64,000 bases of DNA, from the NCBI RefSeq assembly GCF_022790535.1, contig NZ_LOHG01000014.1, forward strand, positions 1 to 64,000. Reading direction: 5' to 3'. Positions 1 to 8,969 of this stretch are shown here, one piece after another; within the stretch, counting starts at the first letter, position 1, and each line of letters begins with the position of its first letter. A program made the translations under genes and the position numbers. Below the pieces are notes generated by a model. It made no database searches. It was not told where the DNA came from and worked only from the letters and a program-made list of their open reading frames with translations. Source of the DNA: Pseudomonas maioricensis (GTDB lineage: Bacteria; Pseudomonadota; Gammaproteobacteria; Pseudomonadales; Pseudomonadaceae).

Positions 1-47
1 CGAGGCCGCGATAGCGGTTTATCAGGCAGACCGCTATCGCGGCCTCG
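1..47. repeat. REP-like inverted repeat at window edge
   Basis: Bases 1-18 and 30-47 are perfect reverse complements (arm starts CGAGGCCGCGATAGCGGT) around an 11-base loop. The same family, with two mismatches between arms, recurs at 40949-40995. It lies just downstream of nadA, and this is the usual intergenic setting of Pseudomonas REP elements. The left edge may be cut by the window. Confidence 0.75.
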
Positions 48-87
48 CGGTGCTCGTGCGCTCCTACAGGATCTGCTCCGTTAGCCG

Positions 88-1146
88 TCAGGCATTTCCC
101 ATCTGCCTCATCCGCGCCGCCTGGGTGAAGTCCAGCATCCGCTGCAACGGCCTGACCGCATGGGGGATCACTGCTGGATCTACGAAGATTTCGTTGGTGC
201 CCTCTCGCAGACACTGCAAGGTACGTTCAAGGGTGTTCATCGCCATCCATGGGCAATGCGCGCAACTACGGCAGGCCGCGCCGTTACCGGCAGTGGGCGC
301 TTCGATGAAAATCTTGTCCGGGCACAACTGCTGCATCTTGTAAAAAATGCCGCGATCCGTAGCCACGATAAACATCTTGTTCGGCAGGGTCTGTGCGGCC
401 TTGATCATCTGGCTGGTCGAACCCACTGCATCGGCCAGATCAATCACCGACTCGGGTGATTCGGGGTGAACCAGAATCGCCGCCTCTGGATAGAGTGCCT
501 TCATGTCTTCAAGCTGCTTGGACTTGAACTCCTCATGGACGATACAGGCGCCGTCCCAGAGCAACATGTCAGCACCGGTTTCACGCTGGATGTAACGCCC
601 CAGATGCTTGTCCGGTGCCCAGATGATTTTCTCGCCGTTGTCCATCAGGCTTTCAACGACTTCCAGCGCACAACCGGACGTCACCACCCAGTCGGCACGG
701 GCTTTGACAGCCGCGGAAGTATTGGCATAAACCACCACCGTACGCTCCGGATGCTGATCGCAGAACGCGGTGAACTCGTCCACCGGGCAACCCAGATCCA
801 GCGAGCAGGTCGCCTCAAGCGTCGGCATCAGCACGCGTTTCTCAGGATTGAGGATTTTGGCGGTCTCGCCCATGAAGCGAACGCCAGCCACCAGGACGGT
901 TTTCGCCGAATGGTTATTGCTGAAACGGGCCATTTCCAGTGAGTCGGAAACACAGCCACCGGTCTCTTCCGCCAACGCCTGAATCACAGGATCGCAATAA
1001 TAATGCGCCACGAGCACAGCATCCTGAGCCTTGAGTTCGGCCGCAATGGCTGCGCGGTAATGGGCCTGTTCTTCGACGCTTAGCTCTTTAGGCTGCTTGG
1101 CATCAAGATGGGCCTGGACCAACAGGCGTTCGGAAATTTGTGTCAT
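88..1146 (-). CDS. nadA: Quinolinate synthase NadA
   Basis: NadA condenses iminoaspartate with dihydroxyacetone phosphate to quinolinate in de novo NAD synthesis, in the cytoplasm, using a [4Fe-4S] cluster. The 352-residue product has the family length. The conserved HYYCDP region and the C-terminal CRSCAHC cysteine cluster are visible, consistent with the three cluster ligands. The reading frame stays open to 1212, but those 22 extra residues are not family-like, so the ATG at 1146 (MTQISERLL) is chosen. It is transcribed away from the accessory block and has no operon partner in the window. Confidence 0.96.
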   Translation of the reverse strand: MTQISERLLVQAHLDAKQPKELSVEEQAHYRAAIAAELKAQDAVLVAHYYCDPVIQALAEETGGCVSDSLEMARFSNNHSAKTVLVAGVRFMGETAKILNPEKRVLMPTLEATCSLDLGCPVDEFTAFCDQHPERTVVVYANTSAAVKARADWVVTSGCALEVVESLMDNGEKIIWAPDKHLGRYIQRETGADMLLWDGACIVHEEFKSKQLEDMKALYPEAAILVHPESPESVIDLADAVGSTSQMIKAAQTLPNKMFIVATDRGIFYKMQQLCPDKIFIEAPTAGNGAACRSCAHCPWMAMNTLERTLQCLREGTNEIFVDPAVIPHAVRPLQRMLDFTQAARMRQMGNA

Positions 1147-1208
1147 GTTCGCTGGACCTGCAAGCGCTCTGATAGCGCACAAGGCGAGTTTACACCCGAA
1201 AAGCAGAC

Positions 1209-1254
1209 ACAAAAAAAGCTGGAATACCTCATTTTCACGGGCCTTCCAGCTTTA
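1209..1254 (-). terminator. Rho-independent terminator resembling the tRNA-Lys terminator
   Basis: On the minus strand a 10-bp stem (AAAGCTGGAA with TTCCAGCTTT) is followed by a run of seven T. It sits upstream of nadA and some 180 nt downstream of the RraA-like gene. Its loop, GGCCCGTGAAAATGAGG, closely matches the loop of the terminator behind tRNA-Lys (GGCCCACGAAAGTGAGG), so the two look like copies of one another. Confidence 0.8.
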
Positions 1255-1430
1255 TAAGTATGTCGACCTGGGGTCGTGGTTCGGTCTTGGAGCCCGTCGT
1301 TCACGTCCGATGGCTCAAGCCGCTGAAGGCGGGCGGATTTTAGCCAGCCCCTTACAGATTTACCATCGGTTTCAGCGGTCTGCGATGCAGGGTCATTTTC
1401 CGTCGATAAAACAGCAAATGCGTTGATGCT
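1255..1430. other. Non-coding gap with possible tRNA 3'-end remnant
   Basis: No convincing gene. On the minus strand the octamer CACGACCC at 1271-1278 equals the acceptor-arm 3' end of tRNA-Lys (42804-42811). In both places it stands about 30 nt before the GGCCC of a look-alike terminator. A decayed tRNA end or attachment site is possible, but no cloverleaf can be folded by eye. Confidence 0.3.
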
Positions 1431-2108
1431 TTATTCCGGAAATACGCAGCCTTTATTCCTGAGACTGTCGATAACCCAACGGCGGTCGTTATTGCCCTCA
1501 GCGATATCCAGAAGTTGCTGTGTTTCAGCCGCATGTTTGGCACTGGCTTTGTTCAGAACACTGTCGACTTCATTAAAAGGAATGCTTAACAAGCCGTCGT
1601 CATCGCCAACAATCATATCGCCCGGCTCGATGACCATGCCGTTGATTGCAATCGGAACATTGATTTCACCGGGACCATCTTTATAAGGACCGCGATGAGT
1701 GATACCAGCGGCAAACACAGGAAAGTCATCAGCGGCAATGCTGGCTGCATCTCGAATAGCACCATTGATGACTATACCGCCCAAGCGCTTCTTGATGGCG
1801 TAGGCGACCATCAATTCACCAATGATTGCGTTGGTCAGATCCCCTCCGGCATCCACCACAATCACATCGCCAGGTTGGGCGATATCGAGGGCGTAATGCA
1901 CCATCAGGTTATCGCCGGGCCGGCACTTCACCGTCAGCGCGGGACCCGCCAGCACGCCGGAACGGTGCATGGGCCGCAACGCAGCGCCACCAGCCGTCAT
2001 GCGATTCATAGAATCACTGACATTGGCCACGGGCACCTTACGGTAACTTTCGACTTGCTCCACACTCACCTGACGGGTGCGTTTCAATACTCTGAATCCA
2101 CTGGACAT
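1431..2108 (-). CDS. RraA-like aldolase (HMG/CHA aldolase family)
   Basis: 225 residues of the RraA/dimethylmenaquinone-methyltransferase-like fold. The family contains both RraA, an inhibitor of RNase E, and class II 4-hydroxy-4-methyl-2-oxoglutarate/4-carboxy-4-hydroxy-2-oxoadipate aldolases that release pyruvate. The GELM stretch followed by NGAIRDA contains the Arg-Asp pair that binds substrate and metal in the aldolases. It also has a longer C-terminus than RraA proper, and it is the last gene of a catabolic operon, so I favour an aldolase. Its start is about 200 nt downstream of the amidohydrolase stop, so it may also have its own promoter. Confidence 0.8.
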   Translation of the reverse strand: MSSGFRVLKRTRQVSVEQVESYRKVPVANVSDSMNRMTAGGAALRPMHRSGVLAGPALTVKCRPGDNLMVHYALDIAQPGDVIVVDAGGDLTNAIIGELMVAYAIKKRLGGIVINGAIRDAASIAADDFPVFAAGITHRGPYKDGPGEINVPIAINGMVIEPGDMIVGDDDGLLSIPFNEVDSVLNKASAKHAAETQQLLDIAEGNNDRRWVIDSLRNKGCVFPE

Positions 2109-2307
2109 GCTGTCGCCTCACTGTGTACTGACGGACCAACGCCAACAACGGCGCTCCATCTTGAGTTAGATAAATAGTCAAAAACCGAACACTAAAAAAC
2201 CTGCGGATAACTTTCTTCAGGGCGAACGAAGCCGCGCCCCGGATATCGGAATCGAAATAACGAATGAAGCCTGAATAAAGAACGATGCGGTTAAAGCGCC
2301 TCCTGCA

Positions 2308-3345
2308 TTAATCAGCAAGATTCAAGTTGTAGGTGTACGCCGCCGTCTGACTGAACAGAAAGCGCTTCTCCCCTGCAGTAAAGTCGGCGGTTATTTTCTT
2401 GAAGGCATTCCACATCACGCCATAGGAATACATACCCTTATCCACCGGAAAGTTACTTTCAAACATGCAACGCTCCACACCGAACGCTTCGATGCAGTGC
2501 AGGATATAAGGACGCCATAACTCGGCGAGCGTGTCTGAGTCAGGCGGAAGTTCACGGGTATGCAACGCAAAGCCACCGACGTCCATGCCCAACCCACCCA
2601 GCTTGACCAGTACGTTAGGGCAATTGGCCAATTGGCAGATCAGCCGCGACCACTGAGCGAAGACCTCTTCCCGACGACCGGCATACGGGCCGATGCCTAC
2701 GGGCCCGCCCACGTGGTCCAGCACGATCACCTGATCCGGAAAGGACCTGGCCAGATCCAGGATTTCCTCGAGCTGGGTGTGATAGCCCCAGACATCCAGC
2801 GCCAGCCCGTAATCGTTGAGAAGACTCACCCCCTTGCGAAAGTGCGTGTCCCGAAGGATGCCGGACGGCGGCGGCCTGGGGTTTGAAACCACCTGCGGAT
2901 CGACGTGCCAGGCTGTGACGTTACGAATGCCCTGCAAGCGTGACCCCGCCCGTTCAAGCATCTCTTCCAGTACTGGCACCACCGCCTGCCCCAGACGCAA
3001 ATCGGCACCGGCCACAATGGCGCTGCAAATGCGCGCCGGGCCGTAAAGACCGCTGGCACTGAGCGCTGCTATACCGTTGGCGAACTCCACTTCGCCCACA
3101 CATTGAAACGACTCGGGCCGATCCATGTTGTACATCGAGCGGCATTGCACATACACCGATGCCAGCACCCGATGGCCGCTGTCGAGATCGTCCAGATAAT
3201 CGTCCAGCAGGTAATGGTTTTCCGGGCGATCCCACAGATGGTGATGAGCATCGACAATCGCTAATTGCGGATCGATCGCCGGTTCATCCACCCGCGCCAG
3301 CCAGTCCTTGCGAACCGGCAGGTGCGGCGAGCCTGACGGTTTCAT
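2308..3345 (-). CDS. Amidohydrolase-2 family TIM-barrel hydrolase
   Basis: 345 residues of the PF04909/COG3618 type. The N-terminal DAHHHLWD motif (residues about 32-39) is the HxH metal site. VLDHVGG in the middle and MFESNFPVDKG near the C-terminus supply the other conserved positions, the last holding the catalytic Asp. Relatives include lactonases such as 2-pyrone-4,6-dicarboxylate hydrolase and L-fuconolactonase. The start overlaps the stop of the upstream ATPase gene as ATGA, so the two are translationally coupled. This ties the enzyme to the imported substrate, and a lactone- or amide-opening step is the simplest reading. Confidence 0.82.
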   Translation of the reverse strand: MKPSGSPHLPVRKDWLARVDEPAIDPQLAIVDAHHHLWDRPENHYLLDDYLDDLDSGHRVLASVYVQCRSMYNMDRPESFQCVGEVEFANGIAALSASGLYGPARICSAIVAGADLRLGQAVVPVLEEMLERAGSRLQGIRNVTAWHVDPQVVSNPRPPPSGILRDTHFRKGVSLLNDYGLALDVWGYHTQLEEILDLARSFPDQVIVLDHVGGPVGIGPYAGRREEVFAQWSRLICQLANCPNVLVKLGGLGMDVGGFALHTRELPPDSDTLAELWRPYILHCIEAFGVERCMFESNFPVDKGMYSYGVMWNAFKKITADFTAGEKRFLFSQTAAYTYNLNLAD

Positions 3346-4073
3346 CAGTGGGCCCGAATATCAGAGATAAACTTGGCCGCACGCGGGTGTTTTGGCGCCG
3401 TAAAGAAGTCTTCCGGCGCGGCACGCTCCAGTACCTGCCCTGCGTCCATGAACCAGATGCGGTCAGCCACTTCGCGAGCAAAGCCCATCTCGTGCGTTAC
3501 GCAAATCATCGTCATGCCTTCGGCGGCCAGGTCCTTCATCACCTGCAACACCTCGCCGACCATTTCCGGGTCAAGGGCGCTGGTGGGTTCATCGAACAAC
3601 ATCACCGGTGGCTCCATGGCCAACGCCCGGGCAATCGCCACTCGCTGTTGCTGTCCACCGGACAACTGCAATGGCATGGCGTCGGCCTTGTGCGCCAGCC
3701 CGACCTTCGCAAGCAGATCACGAGCGGTTTTAGCGGCGTCGGTCTTGTTACGGTTGAGCACCGTAATCGGCCCGATCATGACGTTATCCAGCACGCTCAT
3801 GTGCGGGAACAGGTTGAAGTTCTGGAACACGAAACCCACCCTGCTACGCAAGGCATTGAGGTTCTTTTTCGAGGCGTGAACGTCTTCGCCGGAAATCAGA
3901 ATGCTGCCGTCCTGAATCTCTTCCAGACGGTTCACGGTACGAATCAAAGTGGATTTCCCCGACCCCGAAGGCCCGCACACTACAACCACTTCACCGGCCG
4001 ATACCTGCTCAGTGATATCGCTCAGTGCGCGATATTCGCCATACCACTTGTTCACGTTCTTGAATTCGATCAT
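3345..4073 (-). CDS. Amino-acid ABC importer ATPase (GlnQ/HisP type)
   Basis: 242 residues with the full ATPase set: Walker A GPSGSGKST, signature LSGGQQQRVAIARAL, Walker B MLFDEPTSALDP and the switch His in VTHEMGFA. Size and motif spelling are those of polar-amino-acid importers, not of drug or type I exporters. It powers the two permeases encoded immediately upstream. It overlaps the 4070-4816 permease gene by 4 nt (ATGA) and the amidohydrolase by 1 nt. Confidence 0.94.
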   Translation of the reverse strand: MIEFKNVNKWYGEYRALSDITEQVSAGEVVVVCGPSGSGKSTLIRTVNRLEEIQDGSILISGEDVHASKKNLNALRSRVGFVFQNFNLFPHMSVLDNVMIGPITVLNRNKTDAAKTARDLLAKVGLAHKADAMPLQLSGGQQQRVAIARALAMEPPVMLFDEPTSALDPEMVGEVLQVMKDLAAEGMTMICVTHEMGFAREVADRIWFMDAGQVLERAAPEDFFTAPKHPRAAKFISDIRAH

Positions 4074-4816
4074 TTAGGTTGCCCCACCAGAACTGGATTT
4101 TCTTCGACGCTTTCATCTACTACGCGGGCAGAACCCAGGCGCTTGCGGTTGATGGTGTCTTCCAGCCATTTGGCGAGACGACTCAGCGAGAAGCACAACA
4201 CGAAATAGAAACCGGCCAGCAGCGCGTAAACCTCGAACGGCTGGGTCAACAGCTGGTTGTTGATCTGATAGGCCGCAAAGGTGACTTCCTGCGTACCAAT
4301 CAGGTAAGCCAGCGAGGTGTTTTTGGTGATCATGATGAATTGGTTGAGGATGCTCGGCAGCATGTTGAACAGCGCCTGCGGCAGCACGATCTTGCGCATG
4401 CACTGGCCGTAGCTCATGCCAATTGCCCGCGCCGCTTCAACCTGGCCTTTGGGCACCGCGTTGATCCCGGCACGTACTACCTCACCCAGATAAGCCCCTT
4501 CGTACACCACCAGCGCCACCAGCATGGTGACGAAGCCGGAGATGTTGATACCGGTAATCAGCGGCACCGCGAAGTAGCACCAGAAGATCAGCAACAGTAG
4601 CGGGATGGCCCGCACCACATAGGTGTAACCCATGGCCACGTTGCGAATCGGTGCTATGGATGAAGTGCGCGCCAGGCCCATCAAGACCGCCAGCGGGAAC
4701 GAAATAATCAGCGCCAGCAACGCGATGATGATGGTCAGTGCCAGACCGCCCAGCGGTCCTTGGGGGTACTGCCCGATCAGCAGCAGAATCCCGTAATCGT
4801 GAAGAATCTCGAGCAT
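4070..4816 (-). CDS. Amino-acid ABC importer permease (HisM/GlnP family)
   Basis: 248 residues, inner membrane, about five hydrophobic segments. The BPD permease EAA loop is visible as EAARAIGMSYGQCMRKIVLPQA (split here: EAARAIGM, then RKIVLPQA), the contact site for the ATPase. The hydrophilic C-terminal tail after residue 220 is longer than in many relatives. It sits 2 nt downstream of the second permease gene and overlaps the ATPase gene. Confidence 0.93.
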   Translation of the reverse strand: MLEILHDYGILLLIGQYPQGPLGGLALTIIIALLALIISFPLAVLMGLARTSSIAPIRNVAMGYTYVVRAIPLLLLIFWCYFAVPLITGINISGFVTMLVALVVYEGAYLGEVVRAGINAVPKGQVEAARAIGMSYGQCMRKIVLPQALFNMLPSILNQFIMITKNTSLAYLIGTQEVTFAAYQINNQLLTQPFEVYALLAGFYFVLCFSLSRLAKWLEDTINRKRLGSARVVDESVEENPVLVGQPK

Positions 4817-4818
4817 GG

Positions 4819-5526
4819 TTACCTCGCCATCCGCAGATCGATGCGTCGCTGCCAGACGGCACCCAGAATCATGATCGTCCAGGAGCCGATCAGGTAGAAC
4901 AGACTTGCCACGGCAAAGGTCTGGAAGGTCATGTAGGTTTCACCTTCGATCTGTCGCGTGATGTACATCATTTCCGCGGTGCCGATGGCCATGGCCAGTG
5001 CGGTGGTCTTGAACAGAGAAAGCGCCTGATTGACCAGCGATGGAGCCGATGCGCGCATGGCCTGCGGAATCAGAATCTTGCGCAGGGTTTGCACGTAATT
5101 GATCCCCAGCGCACGGGCCGCTTCGGTCTGGCCGTTGGGCAACGAACGGAAGCCGCTGCGCAAGTCTTCGGAGACGTAAGCCGCGCTGTTCAACGTCAGC
5201 GCGATAATGGCGAAAATCACTTCGCCGCCGTGGCCGTTGATCCAGTCCTGTGCAGCCAGCGGCAGCAGTTGCGGGATGCCGAAATACCAAACAAACAGCT
5301 GCACAAGACTGGGCACGTTGCGGTGATATTCAACAAAGACCGCCACCACGAAATCGCCGATCCGTCCGGGGATCAAGCGGATCCCCATCAACAGGCAAGC
5401 CAGAATGAACGCCAGCACCGCCGAGATGAAGAACAGTTGCAGTGTTACCCCTGCCCCGCCCAGAAACGCGTGCAGGTAGTCCCCCTGAAGCAGGGAACCG
5501 AAGCCATTGAAAATTGACACAAGCAC
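4819..5526 (-). CDS. Amino-acid ABC importer permease (second subunit)
   Basis: 235 residues, inner membrane, same His/Glu/Gln/Arg permease subfamily (TIGR01726-like N-terminal region). The coupling loop reads EAARALGINYVQTLRKILIP. It probably forms a heterodimer with the adjacent permease, as in GltJ-GltK-type importers. It lies 34 nt downstream of the binding-protein gene in the same operon. Confidence 0.93.
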   Translation of the reverse strand: MLVSIFNGFGSLLQGDYLHAFLGGAGVTLQLFFISAVLAFILACLLMGIRLIPGRIGDFVVAVFVEYHRNVPSLVQLFVWYFGIPQLLPLAAQDWINGHGGEVIFAIIALTLNSAAYVSEDLRSGFRSLPNGQTEAARALGINYVQTLRKILIPQAMRASAPSLVNQALSLFKTTALAMAIGTAEMMYITRQIEGETYMTFQTFAVASLFYLIGSWTIMILGAVWQRRIDLRMAR

Positions 5527-5560
5527 CTCGATCGGGCCGCGTGAAGCGGCCCGCTTTCAA

Positions 5561-6367
5561 TCACTGGAAATCAGATAGCGGTGTGAGTTTCTTTTCACGC
5601 ACCAGCTTGTATTCCGTCTGGTCGCCGTACCAGTGATCCCAAAGTGCTTGTAGTTCGCCGCTGGCTTCCATGTCTACCAGTGCCTGATTGATGGCATTGG
5701 TCAGCGCGGTTTCGCCTTTTTTCACGCCTACGCAGTTAGGCTCGAAGTGCAGTGCCTGATCGAGAAAGCGCATGTTCTGGCTGCGGGTATGGAAGCGAAT
5801 CGACGCCGGCTCAGTCATTGCCATGCCTTGGACCTTGCCTTGCTGCAGGGCAAGAAACGCAGAGGGCGCGTCTTCAAAACCTACGACTTTGGCATCGGTA
5901 ATCTGCTGGCGTGCATACAGTTCAGGCGTAGAACTCTTGATAGCGCTGACGCGCTTGTCGGCCAGGTCAGCGAAGGTTTTGATACCGCTGTCGCCTTTGA
6001 CCAGCACCTTGATCGGTACCTGATAGTAAGCCGAGGAAAAATCGATCTGCTCGGCACGCTCCTTGGTGTAACCCAACGCGGCGGCTACTACATCGGCGCG
6101 GCCGGAAATCAGCGTCGGGATCCGCGCACTGACGGCGACGCCCTGCAGCTCGGCCTTGACCCCCAGATGCTTGGCCAGGGATTTACACAAATCGACATCC
6201 AGCCCAACGATTTCCCGGGTGGTCGGATCCTGATATCCCAGGGGCACGCTGTCAGTCAACGTCGCGCAACGCAGGGTTCCGCGATCCTTGACGTCCTGTA
6301 GGCCGTCAGCCATTACCGTGGTTGCTGCCATCAACCCCATCAAAGTAAGCAAAACCTTTTTCATCAT
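5561..6367 (-). CDS. Periplasmic amino-acid-binding protein
   Basis: 268 residues of the SBP_bac_3 family. A signal peptide (MMKKVLLTLMGLMAATTVMA) ends near residue 20. The mature part opens with GTLRCATLTDSVPLGY and contains VGLDVDLCKSLAKHLG, both typical of this family. It delivers the ligand to the two downstream permeases. Ligand identity cannot be read from sequence, and Glu/Asp/Gln-like compounds are the usual range. Two adjacent ATG codons (6367, 6364) could both start translation. Confidence 0.93.
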   Translation of the reverse strand: MMKKVLLTLMGLMAATTVMADGLQDVKDRGTLRCATLTDSVPLGYQDPTTREIVGLDVDLCKSLAKHLGVKAELQGVAVSARIPTLISGRADVVAAALGYTKERAEQIDFSSAYYQVPIKVLVKGDSGIKTFADLADKRVSAIKSSTPELYARQQITDAKVVGFEDAPSAFLALQQGKVQGMAMTEPASIRFHTRSQNMRFLDQALHFEPNCVGVKKGETALTNAINQALVDMEASGELQALWDHWYGDQTEYKLVREKKLTPLSDFQ

Positions 6368-6454
6368 GGTCGGTATCTCTTCAAGAATGAGGGCAGAAAT
6401 AAAAGCGGATCTTTTTTTAGTTTTTTTGAAAGTAGTTTTTGGCCACGACTCACC

Positions 6455-7660
6455 TCAACTCAATGCCTGGCATGCCTCCTTCATTCTCCGGCACCCTTCG
6501 GTAATGATCTCGGTCGACGTGGCAAACGAGAGACGCAGATAAGGTGACAGGCCGTAAGCCGCACCATCGAGCACCGCGACGTTCGCGCTCTCGAGCAAAT
6601 AGTTGCGTACATCCAGATCCGACTGCAGCACTAAACCTTGCGGCGTGCGCTTGCCAATCAGACCGCCGCAGTTAGGGTACGCATAAAACGCCCCTTCAAT
6701 GGCCAGGCACTTGAGGCCCGGTACGTCATTCAACAATTCGATGATCAGATTGCGGCGCTCAGCAAATACCCGTGCTGCTTCTTCGACGAAACTACCACCC
6801 TCTTCGAGCGCTGCCACTGCGGCAGCCTGACTCACCGCCGATGCGCCGCCGATGCTTTGCGACATTAATTTGTCCATCGCCTTGATCAGCGGCAGCGGGC
6901 CGCCAGCATAACCAATGCGCCAGCCAGTCATGGCGTAAGCCTTGGATACACCGTTGATTACCAGGGTGCGTTCCTTGAGCTCCGGGGCTTGCACGGCAGG
7001 CGCGGGCAATGCGGCACCGGCGTAGTTGAAGTGTTCGTAAATCTCGTCAGTCATCAGCCACACCTGTGGATGACGCACCAGCACATCGACGATGGCCTGC
7101 ATTTCCGCTTCGCTGTAAATCGCGCCGCTTGGATTGTTCGGTGAGTTGAGCACCAGCCACTTGGTCTTCGGCGTGATCGCGGCTTCGAGTTGCTCAGGCT
7201 TGAGCTTGAAGCCCTGGGAGTCCGGGCACTCGACGATAACCGGTACACCGCCATTGAGCTTGACGATGTCCGGATAGCTGACCCAGTAAGGCGCGGGGAT
7301 GATCACTTCATCGCCATCATCCACGGTGCAGGTGAACGCGGTGTAGATCAGTTGCTTAGCACCCGAACCGACCACGATCTCCGCCAATGAGTAATCCAGA
7401 CCGTTGTCCTGCTTGAACTTGCGCTGCACGGCGGTCTTCAGCTGTTTGGTGCCGGTGGTCGCGGTGTAGCGAGTCTGCCCTGCCAGTGCGGCAGTGCGCG
7501 CCGCCTCGATAATCGAAGTCGGGGTGACGAAGTCCGGCTCGCCGACGCAGAAGTCGAGGATCTTCTTGCCAGCGGCTTCAAGCTCCATGACTCGCGCTTT
7601 CGCGGCAACACTGGCGGACGATGCAAAACGATTCAGTCTGTTCGAAAGCGGGTACGACAT
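6455..7660 (-). CDS. Class I PLP aminotransferase (aspartate-aminotransferase-like)
   Basis: 401 residues, fold type I, subgroup with the short N-terminus starting LSNRLNRFASSASVAAKAR. The PLP lysine lies in SKAYAMTGWRIGYA, the cofactor phosphate/ring contacts include NSPNNPSGA and TDEIYEH, and the C-terminal YLRLSFAT Arg binds the substrate carboxylate. It is the first gene of the catabolic operon, 88 nt ahead of the binding protein. Transamination is therefore probably the first intracellular step. A general AspC role is unlikely for a copy linked to an importer and a LysR regulator, but cannot be excluded. Confidence 0.9.
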   Translation of the reverse strand: MSYPLSNRLNRFASSASVAAKARVMELEAAGKKILDFCVGEPDFVTPTSIIEAARTAALAGQTRYTATTGTKQLKTAVQRKFKQDNGLDYSLAEIVVGSGAKQLIYTAFTCTVDDGDEVIIPAPYWVSYPDIVKLNGGVPVIVECPDSQGFKLKPEQLEAAITPKTKWLVLNSPNNPSGAIYSEAEMQAIVDVLVRHPQVWLMTDEIYEHFNYAGAALPAPAVQAPELKERTLVINGVSKAYAMTGWRIGYAGGPLPLIKAMDKLMSQSIGGASAVSQAAAVAALEEGGSFVEEAARVFAERRNLIIELLNDVPGLKCLAIEGAFYAYPNCGGLIGKRTPQGLVLQSDLDVRNYLLESANVAVLDGAAYGLSPYLRLSFATSTEIITEGCRRMKEACQALS

Positions 7661-7717
7661 TGTGGATGACCTGTAGGTTTAGGCTCGGTTGCCTTGAAGA
7701 CTACTGATTGCCAAAAC

Positions 7718-7740
7718 CAACAAAAAGCGATTTTTTGTTG
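7718..7740. promoter_or_regulatory. Putative LysR operator palindrome
   Basis: CAACAAAAA (7718-7726) and TTTTTGTTG (7732-7740) are perfect inverted arms 5 nt apart. They lie in the 132-nt divergent gap between the aminotransferase and the LysR gene. Position and dyad form fit a LysR-type recognition site. Binding is inferred. Confidence 0.55.
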
Positions 7741-7792
7741 TGTTTACTCATCTCCTGAGGGAATCTTTCAGTGAGCGAACGAGGATTGCGCA

Positions 7793-8692
7793 ATGATTAC
7801 GATCAAGCAGATAGAAGCGATTTTCTGGGTCGCCCGGCTGGGCAGTTTCGACTCGGCAGCCGACCACCTGAACACCACGCAGTCGGCCATTTCCAAGCGT
7901 ATTCAGGATCTCGAAACACGCTACGGTCAACCGCTGTTCGACCGCTCACGGCGCAGCGCGCAACTCACGCCCATGGGTGAGGAACTGGTCGCACTGGCCT
8001 CAAGCCTGTTGAACCAGCGGGACGCCATGTTGCAGCGTCTTGAAAGCCCGGAGAACCTGCAACGCAAGTTACGTCTGGGCGTCACGGAGCTGACTGCCTT
8101 GACCTGGTTGCCTGATCTGGTCAGCGGGATTCGCAGCGCTTATCCGCTGGTGGAGATCATTCCGGAGGTGGACCTGAGTCCGGTGCTGTACGAGCGTCTG
8201 GCGAGCAACTCCATCGACTTGATCATTGTTCCGGATATCTTTCAGGACAATCGCTTCTCTGCCGAGATTCTCGATTCGGTGGAGAACGCCTGGATGTGTA
8301 CGCCCGCTCTCGCGGGTGATCAGACGCGTATGACGCTGGAGGAGCTGGCATCGCGCACGCTGATTATTCAGGGCGCGCTGTCAGGCATGGGCATGGCCTA
8401 TGGGCAGTGGTTCAAGATGAAAGGCATCGACATCGCCAAGTCGATTACCTGTAACAACTTGCTGGCACAGATCGGCCTGGCGGTGTCCGGGCTCGCGACG
8501 GCATGCCTGCCGTTGCACTGCCTGAGTCATGTGCTGGATCGCAAGTTGTTGCAGCGTCTGGATGTCACTCCAGCCCTGCCGCAGATTTCGTACAAGGCGA
8601 TGCATCGCAGCACTGAGGATGACCGGTTCATGGCTGACATTCTGGGCATTACGCGCAAGGCGTGTGACTTCACCAAGTTCATTATTCATTGA
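7793..8692 (+). CDS. LysR-family transcriptional regulator
   Basis: 299 residues, family length. The N-terminal winged helix-turn-helix spans about residues 1-60 (FWVARLGSFDSAADHL, then TQSAISKRIQDLE), followed by a periplasmic-binding-like effector domain. It is divergent from the aminotransferase/ABC/hydrolase operon and shares a palindrome-bearing promoter region with it, so it most likely controls that operon in response to the substrate or an intermediate. Confidence 0.93.
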   Translation: MITIKQIEAIFWVARLGSFDSAADHLNTTQSAISKRIQDLETRYGQPLFDRSRRSAQLTPMGEELVALASSLLNQRDAMLQRLESPENLQRKLRLGVTELTALTWLPDLVSGIRSAYPLVEIIPEVDLSPVLYERLASNSIDLIIVPDIFQDNRFSAEILDSVENAWMCTPALAGDQTRMTLEELASRTLIIQGALSGMGMAYGQWFKMKGIDIAKSITCNNLLAQIGLAVSGLATACLPLHCLSHVLDRKLLQRLDVTPALPQISYKAMHRSTEDDRFMADILGITRKACDFTKFIIH

Positions 8693-8754
8693 GGTGCGGG
8701 GCTTCGGGCTACTGAACTGGAATGCGGTCCATACGACAGACTCCATGTTGACTG

Positions 8755-8840
8755 TTGGAGCGAGGCTTGCCCGCGAAGAACGATAACTCGGTACATCGGA
8801 TCCACTAGGGCGACTGATTCGCGGGCAAGCCTCGCTCCAG
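8755..8840. repeat. REP-like long inverted repeat
   Basis: Arms at 8755-8777 and 8818-8840 (23 nt, one terminal mismatch; right arm begins TTCGCGGGCAAGCCTCGCT) with a 40-nt loop. It stands between the LysR gene and the two-component system, marking a module boundary. Confidence 0.75.
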
Positions 8841-8969
8841 CAGGCCCCGACCAGACGACACAACGTGCCACCCGGCACACCCATCCTGCGCGCCTCCTTC
8901 TCCCCTCTTTCAATGCATTCATCAAAAGCGTTCATATCCCAATTGCATGGCATTTGACTATCATGTAAC

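Noticed and set aside
1255..1430. Small structured RNA (4.5S, tmRNA or 6S) upstream of nadA
   Set aside because: None of the conserved sequence blocks of these RNAs is present. Only a terminator-like hairpin and an 8-nt tRNA-end match are seen.
3345..4073. ABC ATPase as the missing exporter of the giant-protein system
   Set aside because: Motifs, size and its permease/binding-protein neighbours make it an amino-acid importer subunit, in another operon on the other strand.
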